From positions 409,239 through 473,238 of the forward strand of contig CAKUTA010000001.1 of the NCBI GenBank assembly GCA_934691625.1: DNA of 64,000 nucleotides, read 5' to 3'. The DNA is from an uncultured Bacteroidales bacterium. GTDB taxonomy: Bacteria; Bacteroidota; Bacteroidia; Bacteroidales; UBA932. Shown here piece after piece: positions 17,660 through 26,416 of this stretch. The notes under the pieces were generated by a model, which was not told the origin of the DNA, searched no databases, and saw only the letters and a list, made by a program, of their open reading frames with translations. Positions within the stretch are counted from its first letter, which is position 1, and each line of letters begins with the position of its first letter. The translations under genes and the position numbers were made by a program.

Positions 17660-18460
17660 ATGAGGCGTCTTGAGAATGACGAAATACATGCCTGTCTTCT
17701 GGATATCCTTAAAGCAGTGGACAGGTTCTGTACAGAAAGCGGGCTGAGGTATTCAATGGCATACGGAACACTGCTTGGAGCTGTGCGGCACAAGGGATTT
17801 ATTCCCTGGGACGATGACATAGACATCCTGATGCCCCGTCCTGATTTCGACAGGTTCGTCGCCACTTTCGGAAAGGAGCCTGGCTCGCGCTACAGGTGTC
17901 TGTATAATACCGACAATGAAGAAGGATGCTTTATCCATTTCTTTGCGAAAGTCCAGGATACGCATACGGTCAGCCATCAGGGGAAATTCGTCAGATACAG
18001 GTTCGGTCTGAATATAGATGTTTTTCCTGTCGATGGAAAGCCGGATGATGTCCATGTCCAGCAGAAAATGGAGCGGAAGCTGTCCTCATGGTCGCACCGA
18101 CTGAATATATGCGGTACGAAGTTCGATATTCTGGATTTCCATCAGCCTCTTTTCTCCAAGCTGGAGGCCCACCTTCTCGGGCCGGAGCATTGGGCGCAGA
18201 AGTGCAATGAACTTATGCGGAGCTATGATTTCGGCAAATGCCGCATGGCAGGCTCCGTGTCTGTCACATATAACGGTCTCCGTGAAATATTCGAGAGGAG
18301 CATGTTCGAGAACTATACCGAGCTTGAATTCGAGGGCTGCCGTTTCAAGGCGTTCGCTGACTGGGAAAAATTCCTGGTCCAGCAGTATGACGACTACATG
18401 CAGCTTCCGCCGATGAATAAGCGGAAGCATCACCATATCATATCCTACATGAAGGACTAG
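17660..18460 (+). CDS. LicD family phosphotransferase (copy 2)
   Basis: 266 residues from the ATG at 17660. That start is chosen because it aligns with copy 1, it is preceded by AAGGAAC, and a -7 element TACTTTTG lies at 17529-17536; an upstream frame extension encodes only an ill-fitting hydrophobic stretch. The motif is AYGTLLGAVRHKGFIPWDDD with the acidic cluster DDDIDILMPR. It is a paralogue of the minus-strand LicD but diverged, so probably attaches a different group or uses a different acceptor. Its stop overlaps the stop of the convergent GT2 in the palindrome CTAG (18457-18460). Confidence 0.88.
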   Translation: MRRLENDEIHACLLDILKAVDRFCTESGLRYSMAYGTLLGAVRHKGFIPWDDDIDILMPRPDFDRFVATFGKEPGSRYRCLYNTDNEEGCFIHFFAKVQDTHTVSHQGKFVRYRFGLNIDVFPVDGKPDDVHVQQKMERKLSSWSHRLNICGTKFDILDFHQPLFSKLEAHLLGPEHWAQKCNELMRSYDFGKCRMAGSVSVTYNGLREIFERSMFENYTELEFEGCRFKAFADWEKFLVQQYDDYMQLPPMNKRKHHHIISYMKD

Positions 18461-19446
18461 AACATCTTAGGGTGGCTTTCTATCTTGAATTTTCCGGTGA
18501 AGATGGCCCGTCTGATAAATTTGACAGGGTCTTTAAGGAGAATGCCCAGCCTTCTGCAGTTCTTCGACTTCAGCAGCTTCCTGTCAGCAGGGAGGTAAGC
18601 TGCCACAGACTCGCGGATGGGCTTCACATATTTGAGAAGTTCTTCAGTGCTTCTGCCGCATCTGCTGGCTTCCTTCGCCATCTTTACCCCCATCTTGAGG
18701 ACCTTGTTCCTGAAATAATGCTGGTATTCGGGAAGAAAGTTATTGTCGATCAGGAATTTATACCTTTCCTGCTCGGCACGGAAGAAATCCACACTCCTCT
18801 GTGGGTTCACATGATGGTCAATGCTCCCTTTCCTCTGCCTGTAATGGTACAGCGGAACATTGCATACGGCGACGCTTTTCGCATGCGAGAACCATTTCGG
18901 TGTGGTCGAATAGTCCTCGTACATCCTTGACGGCATTTTCTCCACCAGCATTTCCTTGTGGTAGAGCTTGTCCCATACATAGCTGTATATGCGCTTGTCA
19001 TCCATTATCAGAAACAGGGCCTGGTCGCGTGTAAGTACGGTATCATGCTTGAGGGGGCATTTGAAAGTGCGCTTCCCGGGGTAGTCCCTAAATACTCCGC
19101 AGACTGCTATGTCTGCACCTGTATCCATAAGGGTGTGGTACATCTTTTCGATCATGTCAGGCTCCATCCAGTCATCGGAGTCTATGAAGCCTATGATGTC
19201 TGCGGAAGCCATGCCGAGCCCCAGGTTCCTGCTGTCCGACAGCCCCGTATTAGCCTTGTGCACAACCTTTATCCGGCTGTCTTTCGCCGCATATTCGTCA
19301 CAGATGAGCCCGGAACGGTCTGTCGCCCCGTCATCGATCAGTATGAACTCCCAGTCCTGGAATGTCTGGGCTATCACGGATTCGATGCATTGCGCAACGA
19401 ACCGCTCTACATTATATACCGGAGCTATTATACTGACAAGTGGCAT
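18457..19446 (-). CDS. Family 2 glycosyltransferase
   Basis: 329 residues. GT-A sugar transferase with SIIAPVYNVERFVAQCIESVI at the start, DDGATDRSG, and the metal-binding DSDD in FIDSDDWMEP at about residue 95. The C-terminal ~110 residues are basic (KSKNCRRLGILLKDPVKFIRRAIF), as in enzymes lying against the inner membrane. It is convergent with licD copy 2. It probably extends the same surface glycan as the neighbouring island; donor and acceptor unknown. Confidence 0.9.
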   Translation of the reverse strand: MPLVSIIAPVYNVERFVAQCIESVIAQTFQDWEFILIDDGATDRSGLICDEYAAKDSRIKVVHKANTGLSDSRNLGLGMASADIIGFIDSDDWMEPDMIEKMYHTLMDTGADIAVCGVFRDYPGKRTFKCPLKHDTVLTRDQALFLIMDDKRIYSYVWDKLYHKEMLVEKMPSRMYEDYSTTPKWFSHAKSVAVCNVPLYHYRQRKGSIDHHVNPQRSVDFFRAEQERYKFLIDNNFLPEYQHYFRNKVLKMGVKMAKEASRCGRSTEELLKYVKPIRESVAAYLPADRKLLKSKNCRRLGILLKDPVKFIRRAIFTGKFKIESHPKMF

Positions 19447-19524
19447 TCTGCAAAAAATGATATATATGTAAATGAAACTTTATGCAAAGATTGCAAACTT
19501 ACGAAGAAATTTTCTAAATTTCCT

Positions 19525-19532
19525 TATCTTTG
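19525..19532 (+). promoter_or_regulatory. -7 element of the FKBP-nudix unit
   Basis: TATCTTTG fits TAnnTTTG and lies ~80 nt upstream of the ATG at 19611; no clear -33 TTG. Confidence 0.45.
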
Positions 19533-19610
19533 CGTGCCGGAAGCCGCTTTTTAGGATTGCCTGACTGGCATCCTGGGACTTCGGCAGAGCAAGAAATCAA
19601 CAATAGCATC

Positions 19611-20216
19611 ATGGATAAGAACAGTTATGCATTGGGTATGAGCATTGCCCATAATATGCTCCAGTCAGGTGTCAAGGAAGTCGCGTTCGATGATTTTGTA
19701 GCCGGACTCAAGGCAACATTGACCAGACAGGAGCCTGCAATATCATATAAGGAGGCAGGGGACATCCTGGACAAGTATTTCCAGCAGCTTCAGGAGAAGC
19801 AGGCGGCCGAGCAGGCAGAGATCTCGGAAGTCATGAAGAAGGAAGGAGAGGAGTTCCTTGCGGCCAATGCCAAGAAGGAAGGCGTGGTAGTATTGCCTAG
19901 CGGCCTTCAGTACAAGGTCATCAAGGAGGGCGAAGGACGTATGCCTGAGCTGACCGACAAGGTCAAATGCCATTACGAGGGAACATTTGTGGACGGAGAG
20001 AAGTTCGACAGCTCATACGACCGCAAGCAGCCGGCTGTGTTCGGTGTGAACCAGGTTATCCCGGGATGGACAGAGGCCCTTCAGCTTATGAGCGAAGGCT
20101 CCGTATGGGAACTTTACATCCCTTACAAGCTTGGCTATGGCGAGGCTGGTGCACAGGGCGCCATCCCTCCATATTCCGCACTTGTATTCAAGGTGGAGCT
20201 TATCGAGGTCCTCTAG
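19611..20216 (+). CDS. FKBP-type peptidyl-prolyl cis-trans isomerase
   Basis: 201 residues from the ATG at 19611; the frame upstream of it has no conserved features. It is a folding helper that isomerises prolyl bonds. Residues 1-~85 form the helical dimerisation arm of Mip/FkpA-like proteins (rich in K, E, Q). Residues ~95-200 are the FKBP domain: LPSGLQYKVIKEGEG, VKCHYEGTFVDGEKFDSSYDR, VIPGWTEALQLMSEGSVWEL, IPPYSALVFKVELIEV. No signal peptide is visible, so it should be cytoplasmic. A nudix gene starts 4 nt after its stop. Confidence 0.93.
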   Translation: MDKNSYALGMSIAHNMLQSGVKEVAFDDFVAGLKATLTRQEPAISYKEAGDILDKYFQQLQEKQAAEQAEISEVMKKEGEEFLAANAKKEGVVVLPSGLQYKVIKEGEGRMPELTDKVKCHYEGTFVDGEKFDSSYDRKQPAVFGVNQVIPGWTEALQLMSEGSVWELYIPYKLGYGEAGAQGAIPPYSALVFKVELIEVL

Positions 20217-20220
20217 CGGC

Positions 20221-20784
20221 ATGAAGGACGCGATTACTGAAAAAGGCAAATGGAAGATCCTGAAGAGCGAATACCTCTTCAGGCGTCCATGGCTTACAGT
20301 GAGGAAGGACTGCGTGGAACTGCCTGACGGACGGCAGAATCCCGAGTTCTATGTGATGGAATATCCTGACTGGGTCAATGTGATAGCTCTTACAGAAGAC
20401 GGGAAGTTCGTCATGGAGCGCCAGTACAGGCATGGGCTTGGCAAGACGTGCTATGAGATACCGGCCGGCGTGATCGAGGCAGGGGAGACTCCACTTGAGG
20501 CTGCCAGACGTGAACTTATGGAGGAAACGGGGTATGGCGATGGCGAATGGTCAGAAATAATGACCATCTCCGGAAATCCCAGCACTACCAATAACCTGTC
20601 GCACTGCTTCGTTGCGAAAGGTGTCAAAAAACTTGGTTCACAGCATCTTGACAGTACCGAAGACCTGGAGATCGTTCTTCTGGAGCAGGACCAGGTCCGT
20701 GACCTTATGGTTAATGACCAGGTGAAGCAGGCACTTATGGCTGCGCCGCTCTGGAAATTTTTTGCGGAAAGCAAGCTGATCTAA
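20221..20784 (+). CDS. NUDIX hydrolase, ADP-ribose pyrophosphatase-like
   Basis: 187 residues from the ATG at 20221. It hydrolyses a nucleoside diphosphate linked to another group, most likely ADP-ribose or an ADP-sugar. The nudix box (GX5EX7REUXEEXGU) runs from residue 83 to 105, with REL, EE and G in place (AARRELMEETGY). The N-terminal beta-strand region (FYVMEYPDWVNVIALTEDGKFVMERQYRHG) is typical of the ADPRase group. It is 4 nt after the FKBP gene, and its end overlaps the convergent vsr gene by 4 nt. Confidence 0.92.
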   Translation: MKDAITEKGKWKILKSEYLFRRPWLTVRKDCVELPDGRQNPEFYVMEYPDWVNVIALTEDGKFVMERQYRHGLGKTCYEIPAGVIEAGETPLEAARRELMEETGYGDGEWSEIMTISGNPSTTNNLSHCFVAKGVKKLGSQHLDSTEDLEIVLLEQDQVRDLMVNDQVKQALMAAPLWKFFAESKLI

Positions 20785-21362
20785 TCTTCATCATGGGATA
20801 TCTTCCGTATCCTTGACGGGATGCGGAATGCGTCGTGAAGCTGCATGTCCCTCAGTATCTTACGGCGCCGGGCGACACGGGCATTGAACCTTTCTGCCGC
20901 CCGGCGTCTTTTTCCGTCCGTCATGGCAGTGCTCCATTTCAAGGCATTGTCTTTCAGCATTGGCGTAAGGCGGGCAACAGTATCCCCGATCTGCCTTGGC
21001 TGCAGTTCGCACTCCCATACAGTCATGACATTCCATCCCATTGCCTCCAGCATTGCGGTATTGCACTCGTCCCTCCGGATATTGCGCCTTATCTTAGTCT
21101 CCCAGAAATCGGTGTTGGTGCTGGGCATTGATGCGAGCCTGCAATCCTTGTGACCATGCCAGAAGCAGCCGTTCACGAAGATGGCGGTATGGCATCCGGG
21201 CAGCACTATGTCAGGTGTGCCCGGCAGTCCTTTTACATACAGGCGGTAGCGGAAGCCCTCCTTGAAAAGAGCTCTGCGCAGCACTAGTTCCGGGCCTGTC
21301 TCCTTTGAACGTATGTGTGACATGCAGCGGTGACGCTGCTCCGATGTCATCCTGTCTGCCAT
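20781..21362 (-). CDS. vsr: Very short patch repair (Vsr) endonuclease
   Basis: 193 residues. It nicks next to T-G mismatches made by deamination of 5-methylcytosine. The active-site Asp (GTPDIVLP, residue 51) and His (NGCFWHGH, residue 69) fall at the same numbers as in E. coli Vsr, and the zinc/metal-related Cys and His residues are present (CFWHGHKDC). Residues from ~140 on form a basic C-terminal extension (KRRRAAERFNARVARRRKILRD) absent from the E. coli protein. No C5-cytosine methyltransferase is near, so this copy is an orphan within the window. It lies 4 nt after the Lrp-type gene on the same strand. Confidence 0.93.
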   Translation of the reverse strand: MADRMTSEQRHRCMSHIRSKETGPELVLRRALFKEGFRYRLYVKGLPGTPDIVLPGCHTAIFVNGCFWHGHKDCRLASMPSTNTDFWETKIRRNIRRDECNTAMLEAMGWNVMTVWECELQPRQIGDTVARLTPMLKDNALKWSTAMTDGKRRRAAERFNARVARRRKILRDMQLHDAFRIPSRIRKISHDED

Positions 21363-21366
21363 GGCG

Positions 21367-21822
21367 CTATAATGTTACTCCGTATTCATGTTTCAGCTCG
21401 TCCATGACAAACGAGCTCTCCAGAGAGCCAAGGTGCTCTATGGTTCCAAGCACGTTCAGCACGAACTCCTGATAATATTTCATGTCCGGGGCGTGAATCT
21501 TGAGCAGATAGTCGTATTGTCCGGAGATGTTGTAGCATTCAGTTACTTCAGGTATGCCGGCTATGGTCCGGGTGAAGTTCTCGGCAATATCTTTTCCGAG
21601 TCTGTTCATCTTCACCGAACAGAATACTACGAAACCTTTGTTCAGCTTCTCCGAATCCAGGACGGCGATATATTTCCTGATGATTCCCTCCTTTTCCAGG
21701 CGCCTGACCCGCTCGAATACCGGGGTCGAAGATAGGTGCACACGCGATGCAAGCTCCTTGACCGTTAGCCTTGCATTCTTCTGCAGCTCCCTGAGTATCT
21801 GTATGTCAATGTTATCTACCAT
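21367..21822 (-). CDS. Lrp/AsnC family transcriptional regulator
   Basis: 151 residues from the ATG at 21822; a TTG seven codons upstream is less likely. The N-terminal winged helix-turn-helix is DIQILRELQKNARLTVKELA with SSTPVFERVRRLEKEGII. The C-terminal RAM ligand-binding domain includes IPEVTECYNISGQYDYLLKI. It diverges from metY across a ~190-bp A/T-rich interval, so it is a good candidate regulator of that gene in response to an amino acid. It is followed by vsr after 4 nt. Confidence 0.92.
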   Translation of the reverse strand: MVDNIDIQILRELQKNARLTVKELASRVHLSSTPVFERVRRLEKEGIIRKYIAVLDSEKLNKGFVVFCSVKMNRLGKDIAENFTRTIAGIPEVTECYNISGQYDYLLKIHAPDMKYYQEFVLNVLGTIEHLGSLESSFVMDELKHEYGVTL

Positions 21823-21925
21823 AAGAAAATTATTCTGTTTCAATGTCTGTTTTCAATGAATGCCTATGCATATATTCTATAAAAGCACGTAAAAATAGTT
21901 ATATTTCCCTAATTATCGAAAATAT

Positions 21926-21957
21926 TTGGATGATAATTCCATAACATGCTAATTTTG
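21926..21957 (+). promoter_or_regulatory. metY promoter
   Basis: TTG at 21926-21928 and TAATTTTG at 21950-21957, 21 nt apart, slightly longer than usual spacing. The start would be near 21963, giving a ~50-nt leader. The surrounding A/T-rich segment is where the divergent Lrp-type regulator would be expected to bind. Confidence 0.55.
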
Positions 21958-22015
21958 CATCAGAACGAACAAGACAAATAGACTTTTGAAATATAAACTT
22001 AAATAGCTTCAGACT

Positions 22016-23305
22016 ATGGCAGAAAGAAAGTTACATTTCGAGACACTTCAGGTTCATGTAGGTCAGGAACAGCCTGATCCGACGACAGATGCACGAGCTG
22101 TGCCTATATACCAGACGACATCTTATGTGTTCCACAACTCGCAGCACGCGGCAGACAGGTTTGCGCTGAGAGATGCAGGAAATATCTACGGTCGCCTCAC
22201 CAATCCGACACAAGGCGTATTCGAGGATAGAGTCGCAGCGCTTGAAGGTGGAGTCGCAGGGCTTGCAGTCGCAAGCGGAGCAGCAGCTGTTACATACTCA
22301 TTGCAGAACATTCTCGCTCCTGGCGACCACATTGTAGCGGCAGATAATCTGTATGGCGGTTCTTTCAACCTCATCACCCATACGCTCCATGCCCAGGGTG
22401 TGCAGAATACTATTGTCAATGTCAATGACCTGGAGGCTCTGGAGAAGGCTATCCGCCCGAACACGAAGGTAATCTATGCCGAAACATTCGGCAATCCGAA
22501 CTCCGATGTCACGGATCTTGACGGAGTAGCTGAAGTGGCTCACAGACATGGTATTCCATTTATCGTGGATAACACATTCGGAACACCGTATCTCATCAGG
22601 CCTATCGAGCATGGAGCCGATATCGTGGTGCATTCTGCCACCAAGTTCATCGGCGGTCATGGTTCCAGTCTCGGCGGAGTGATCGTGGACGGCGGGACAT
22701 TCGACTGGAAGGCATATCCGGAGAAATATCCTACATTGGCGCAGCCAGATCCGTCATATCACGGGGCAGTCTTTGCGGATGTAGCTGGCAAGGCGGCATT
22801 TGTGACGAGAATCCGTGCAGTCGTGCTGCGTGATACAGGTGCTACCATATCTCCGTTCAATGCGTTCCTGCTGCTTCAGGGACTTGAGACGTTGTCACTC
22901 AGGGTCGAGCGCCACGTGGAGAATGCATTGAAAGTAGTTGATTTTCTGGCTCATCACCCGAAAGTGGCGAAGGTGAACCATCCGTCCCTGCCGGATCACC
23001 CTGATCATGCATTGTATGAGAAGTATTTCCCTAATGGTGGCGGCTCCATATTCACATTCGAGATCAGGGGCGGTGAAAAGGAAGCGTGGAAGTTCATTGA
23101 TTCGCTTAAGATTTTCTCTCTCCTCGCGAATGTCGCCGATGTGAAGAGCCTTGCCATCCATCCTGCCACCACGACCCATTCTCAGATGAGCCCGGAGGAG
23201 CTTGAGCAGCAGCACATCACACCATCTACAGTCCGTCTGAGCATAGGAATCGAGCACATAGATGATATCATCGCCGACCTCAGCCAGGCACTGGATCAGA
23301 TATAG
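22016..23305 (+). CDS. metY: O-acetylhomoserine sulfhydrylase (homocysteine synthase), PLP-dependent
   Basis: 429 residues. It makes homocysteine from O-acetylhomoserine and sulfide in methionine synthesis, using PLP. The N-terminus [15 protein letters not shown] and YGRLTNPTQ are diagnostic of MetY over MetB. The PLP Lys is residue 210 in [12 protein letters not shown]. The long insertion after the PLP site (about residues 220-255) is typical of the ~430-residue MetY type. It has its own promoter, lies divergent from the Lrp-type gene, and ends in a 14-bp terminator hairpin. Confidence 0.95.
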   Translation: MAERKLHFETLQVHVGQEQPDPTTDARAVPIYQTTSYVFHNSQHAADRFALRDAGNIYGRLTNPTQGVFEDRVAALEGGVAGLAVASGAAAVTYSLQNILAPGDHIVAADNLYGGSFNLITHTLHAQGVQNTIVNVNDLEALEKAIRPNTKVIYAETFGNPNSDVTDLDGVAEVAHRHGIPFIVDNTFGTPYLIRPIEHGADIVVHSATKFIGGHGSSLGGVIVDGGTFDWKAYPEKYPTLAQPDPSYHGAVFADVAGKAAFVTRIRAVVLRDTGATISPFNAFLLLQGLETLSLRVERHVENALKVVDFLAHHPKVAKVNHPSLPDHPDHALYEKYFPNGGGSIFTFEIRGGEKEAWKFIDSLKIFSLLANVADVKSLAIHPATTTHSQMSPEELEQQHITPSTVRLSIGIEHIDDIIADLSQALDQI

Positions 23306-23338
23306 TTTCGTGAAACGTAAGTAATTGAGTTATAGGAT

Positions 23339-23392
23339 AATGACCGATTTCAGAGTTGCTATATTGCCAACTTTGAAATCGGTCATTTTATT
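23339..23392. terminator. Bidirectional terminator between metY and the convergent secreted protein gene
   Basis: AATGACCGATTTCA (23339-23352) pairs perfectly with TGAAATCGGTCATT (23374-23387), with five more inner pairs (AGTTG / CAACT). TTTTATT follows on the plus strand, and the minus strand also has an A/T-rich exit (TTATCC). Confidence 0.9.
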
Positions 23393-23405
23393 GAATATTA
23401 CGTAG

Positions 23406-24638
23406 TTACATTCCACGCTCAATCATAGGAGATACTGTGAGTGAAACCATGTAGAACGCTGAATACTTGTCAATGTGCCGGTACACATCTATCTTATAGG
23501 CAGATAAGTCATCACTTCCCTGCATGACATATAAATGTCCCTCTCCGGATTTGATGCGACTCAGCCTGATTCCTTTGGATGCCAGCTCCATGGCCATGGC
23601 ATCAGCAAAAGCGATAGCCTCCTTTTCGGTCCATTGCGGACGGGACAGGAGGCGTTTTGCTTCATATTTGAGCGCCGACGGCACTTTTCCTGCGATTCCC
23701 CGCTCGAAAGAAATCTCATAGCATTGCAGTGCATCACGCAATCCTCGCTGTGCACTCACGGAGAACACAGGCTCACCACGATAGGTGAGGTTGTACCCCA
23801 CCGGTTTCTTTTCTCCGTAATTATCATTGCCATAGACTATTACACCATCGCTGAAATAATCCTGCCATTCCCAGTTGGAGCGTCTGCGGACAGCATCCCC
23901 AATATCGCTGAAATGAAGATTCCACGGATTTCCGTCCACTGGCTCCACCACTCCGAGAGGTCTGTACATGATATCGTCAATGCTGAGTTCCCGGTCTGGC
24001 TCCACGAATGTCTCCACTGCCGGAGCCTCAGGCTCAGTGCTTCCGGTGACATCTGCATTGACATTAACCTCTGCCGCCTTTATATCCTCCTCGGTCCAGT
24101 AGGTCAGTGCCCTTTGTTCGCAGCAGACGAGCTGCCCGTCTTCATCCCTGACTTCCCGGCGTGTCCAGTTCCCCATGGAGTCCTTCTCCAGGATATTGTA
24201 CGAATAGGTAATCTGTCCGAGAAGAAGTACGACGGACTCGGAACGGACAATATCCCCATTGTCATTCAGATAATCTATCGTGCTGCTCAGCCCTTTCTTG
24301 TATATGGCATCCTCCTGGATGCTGTAGAACGTGGTATCCGGACCTGAGGACAGGAAAGGCAGTACAAGTGTGTCAATATCCATGAACGGGACTCCGCCCC
24401 ATCTCCATTCCCTCCGGATATTACCGGCCAGGACTTCAGTGCCGTCTGCCCTGAATTCAAGCACTGTCCTGGAATCATTCTTCGAGCTTGTCGTGACGCA
24501 TCTTCTCACATGCCCGTGCAAGGCATGGAGCACGGCGTCCAGGTATATGCGTCCGATGTATGGCTCACTTCCGGCGAGGCAAGGCAGCGAGGTCAGCGCC
24601 AATATGATGGCAATGCCTATGTTGATTGATCTGTTCAT
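23406..24638 (-). CDS. Secreted protein of unknown function
   Basis: 410 residues. It has a signal peptide (MNRSINIGIAIILALTSLPCLAG, cleavage expected near residue 23), so it is exported. I recognise no domain. Visible features: an N-terminal segment rich in polar beta-strand-like sequence (RTVLEFRADGTEVLAGNIRREWRWGG), an acidic/valine-rich linker at about 190-215 (STEPEAPAVETFVEPDREL), and a C-terminal part with WEWQDYFSDGVIVYGNDN and ALQCYEISFERG. The linker is reminiscent of secreted proteins with TonB-like tails, but no TonB domain follows. It is monocistronic and convergent with metY. Confidence 0.7.
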   Translation of the reverse strand: MNRSINIGIAIILALTSLPCLAGSEPYIGRIYLDAVLHALHGHVRRCVTTSSKNDSRTVLEFRADGTEVLAGNIRREWRWGGVPFMDIDTLVLPFLSSGPDTTFYSIQEDAIYKKGLSSTIDYLNDNGDIVRSESVVLLLGQITYSYNILEKDSMGNWTRREVRDEDGQLVCCEQRALTYWTEEDIKAAEVNVNADVTGSTEPEAPAVETFVEPDRELSIDDIMYRPLGVVEPVDGNPWNLHFSDIGDAVRRRSNWEWQDYFSDGVIVYGNDNYGEKKPVGYNLTYRGEPVFSVSAQRGLRDALQCYEISFERGIAGKVPSALKYEAKRLLSRPQWTEKEAIAFADAMAMELASKGIRLSRIKSGEGHLYVMQGSDDLSAYKIDVYRHIDKYSAFYMVSLTVSPMIERGM

Positions 24639-24660
24639 GGTTCTGTGATTTCGTGAAACC

Positions 24661-24832
24661 TTAGAATCTGTTTAAATTTATGTCGAAAAGTTTTTTATGT
24701 GGCCTTTCCGGAATAGTTTTTCAGGCTTTCCTCAGTCAGATAGATCCGGCTATCTTTTTCGGAATCCCGAAAAAACTCTCCTCGAAAATTCCTCATAAAA
24801 TTTCTGACGAATAAAACTTAAACAGCTTCTTA
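24661..24832. repeat. MITE-like intergenic repeat, family 2, copy D (complete)
   Basis: Left end TTAGAATCTGTTTAAATTTAT and right end ATAAAACTTAAACAGCTTCTTA are imperfect inverted copies. Inside lie two further small hairpins (AGATAG/CTATCT and TTTTTCGG/CCGAAAAA). The left ~85 bp recurs at 26893-26977. Its outermost 13 bases (TTAGAAGCTGTTT form) are shared with family 1. No coding capacity. Confidence 0.75.
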
Positions 24833-24841
24833 ATCCGGCAG

Positions 24842-26278
24842 CTAGATAACTCCGGAGCCTATCATTTCATCCCTGTCATACCACACTGCGAACTGCCCTG
24901 GGGTTATCCCGCGCTGAGGCGTCTCGAACAATATGAACATCCCGGCTTCGCGCATGACCAGGATGGCGTCCTGAAGTGGCTGGCGGTAGCGGATCCGTAC
25001 ACGGTAGCGCCGTATTTCGCCGACATTCATCCTGAGATCCTCACGGATCCAGTGGAGCTCGTCAGGGGTGATCATGAGGCAGCTGCGCGACAATCCCTTA
25101 TGCTGATGTCCCTCACCGACATATATTATATTCCTGTCAATGTCTGTGGATATCACGAAGAGCGAGTCCTTGTGCCCGCCGATGTTCAGGCCTTTGCGCT
25201 GTCCTATGGTATAGAACTGAGCACCCTCATGCCGTCCTACGACAGCCCCGTAAGGATTGGCCTTATAACGAGTCTTCTTTATATGATGCCTGCCGGACCT
25301 GTATGTCTCGGTCTCGAACTTGATGGCTTCGTAAGTCACAGGTTTTGAAAGCTTTTCGAGCTGCTCGTCTGTAAGCGAACGCACTTTGTCGAAGTTGTAG
25401 ATGGAATCGTAGCGGCATCCTCCCTCATAGCTTCCTGCCTCGGAATGAGCCGCCTTGTCATCAGAGATATAGTCCGTCACGAGGCTGACTTCTCCGATCC
25501 AGTCATCAGCAAGGATGGACGTCATCGTGGACTTTATATACTGATACTGCTCGGAATCATTGAAATAGGTATCATAGACCTCGACAACATCACCTTCCAC
25601 AGACTTCAGCTTCTGCTGCAGGAACACCGGGAGATCGACTTTCCCCACGAAGCATATCCCCTGGGAATCCTTCTTCTCGGCAGAAGGCAGATCCGCTTCT
25701 GCGGCGATGCGCCTTACCTCAGGCTTGCATATATTCCCGATGGGGAACATTGCCATAGAGAGCTGCTCCTCCGTGAGCTGGCAAAGGAAATAGCTCTGGT
25801 CCTTGTTAGGATCCGTTCCTGCAAGTATTCTCCATATAGGCTTGCCATCACGCATGAGCTGCTTTCCCTCGGTATCAAGCGCAGGCTCCTTCCTGCAATA
25901 GTGTCCAGTGGCGACCATATCGGCCCCCATCTTCCGTGCAGCCTTCAGAAAAGCGTCAAACTTTATCTCACGGTTGCAGAGCACATCCGGGTTAGGTGTC
26001 CGCCCTTTCGAATATTCGTCGAACATGTAGTCCACCACCCTCTGCCGGTATTCCTTGCTCAGGTCAATGAAATAGAACGGTATGCCTATTTTCCTGGCCA
26101 CCATCTCGGCCACGAACCTGTCCTCCTCCCACTCGCAGTCGCCGTGAAGCGTGCCTTCCGTGTCGTGCCAGTTCTGCATGAACATGGCGAACACATCATA
26201 GCCCTGCTGCTTCAGAAGCAGAGCCGCCACGCTTGAATCCACGCCTCCTGAAAGGCCTACACAAACTTTCTTACCCAT
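24842..26278 (-). CDS. mnmA: tRNA-specific 2-thiouridylase MnmA with a ~100-residue insertion
   Basis: 478 residues from the ATG at 26278, chosen because MGKKVCVGLSGGVDSS starts the PP-loop (residues 8-15). It adds the 2-thio group to the wobble uridine of tRNA-Lys, -Glu and -Gln. The two catalytic Cys are C101 (PDVLCNRE) and C209 (SQGICFVG). Known family members are about 360-380 residues. Here residues ~235-343 interrupt the stretch just before FYTIGQRKGL, with mixed acidic/aromatic sequence (YDTYFNDSEQYQYIK ... YRSGRHHIKKTRYK). The rest of the protein is intact. A TATCTTTG -7 element lies at 26326-26319 on the minus strand. Confidence 0.93.
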   Translation of the reverse strand: MGKKVCVGLSGGVDSSVAALLLKQQGYDVFAMFMQNWHDTEGTLHGDCEWEEDRFVAEMVARKIGIPFYFIDLSKEYRQRVVDYMFDEYSKGRTPNPDVLCNREIKFDAFLKAARKMGADMVATGHYCRKEPALDTEGKQLMRDGKPIWRILAGTDPNKDQSYFLCQLTEEQLSMAMFPIGNICKPEVRRIAAEADLPSAEKKDSQGICFVGKVDLPVFLQQKLKSVEGDVVEVYDTYFNDSEQYQYIKSTMTSILADDWIGEVSLVTDYISDDKAAHSEAGSYEGGCRYDSIYNFDKVRSLTDEQLEKLSKPVTYEAIKFETETYRSGRHHIKKTRYKANPYGAVVGRHEGAQFYTIGQRKGLNIGGHKDSLFVISTDIDRNIIYVGEGHQHKGLSRSCLMITPDELHWIREDLRMNVGEIRRYRVRIRYRQPLQDAILVMREAGMFILFETPQRGITPGQFAVWYDRDEMIGSGVI

Positions 26279-26379
26279 ATTTGTAGATTTTGTCCGGGAA
26301 AACTGTCCGGTTACGGTGCAAAGATAATCAAAAGCCGGAGCGGTCTGTAAATAAATTTTCATTTCTTGCCGTATTTACT

Positions 26380-26387
26380 TATCTTTG
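26380..26387 (+). promoter_or_regulatory. -7 element of cdd
   Basis: TATCTTTG, 29 nt upstream of the ATG at 26417, fits TAnnTTTG; the -33 region has no TTG at the usual spacing. Confidence 0.5.
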
Positions 26388-26416
26388 AAACGTTTGACAT
26401 AAAATATATCAGTATC

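Noticed and set aside
17490-17660. Invertible promoter as in Bacteroides capsule loci
   Set aside because: No flanking inverted repeats of 15-25 bp and no recombinase gene nearby.
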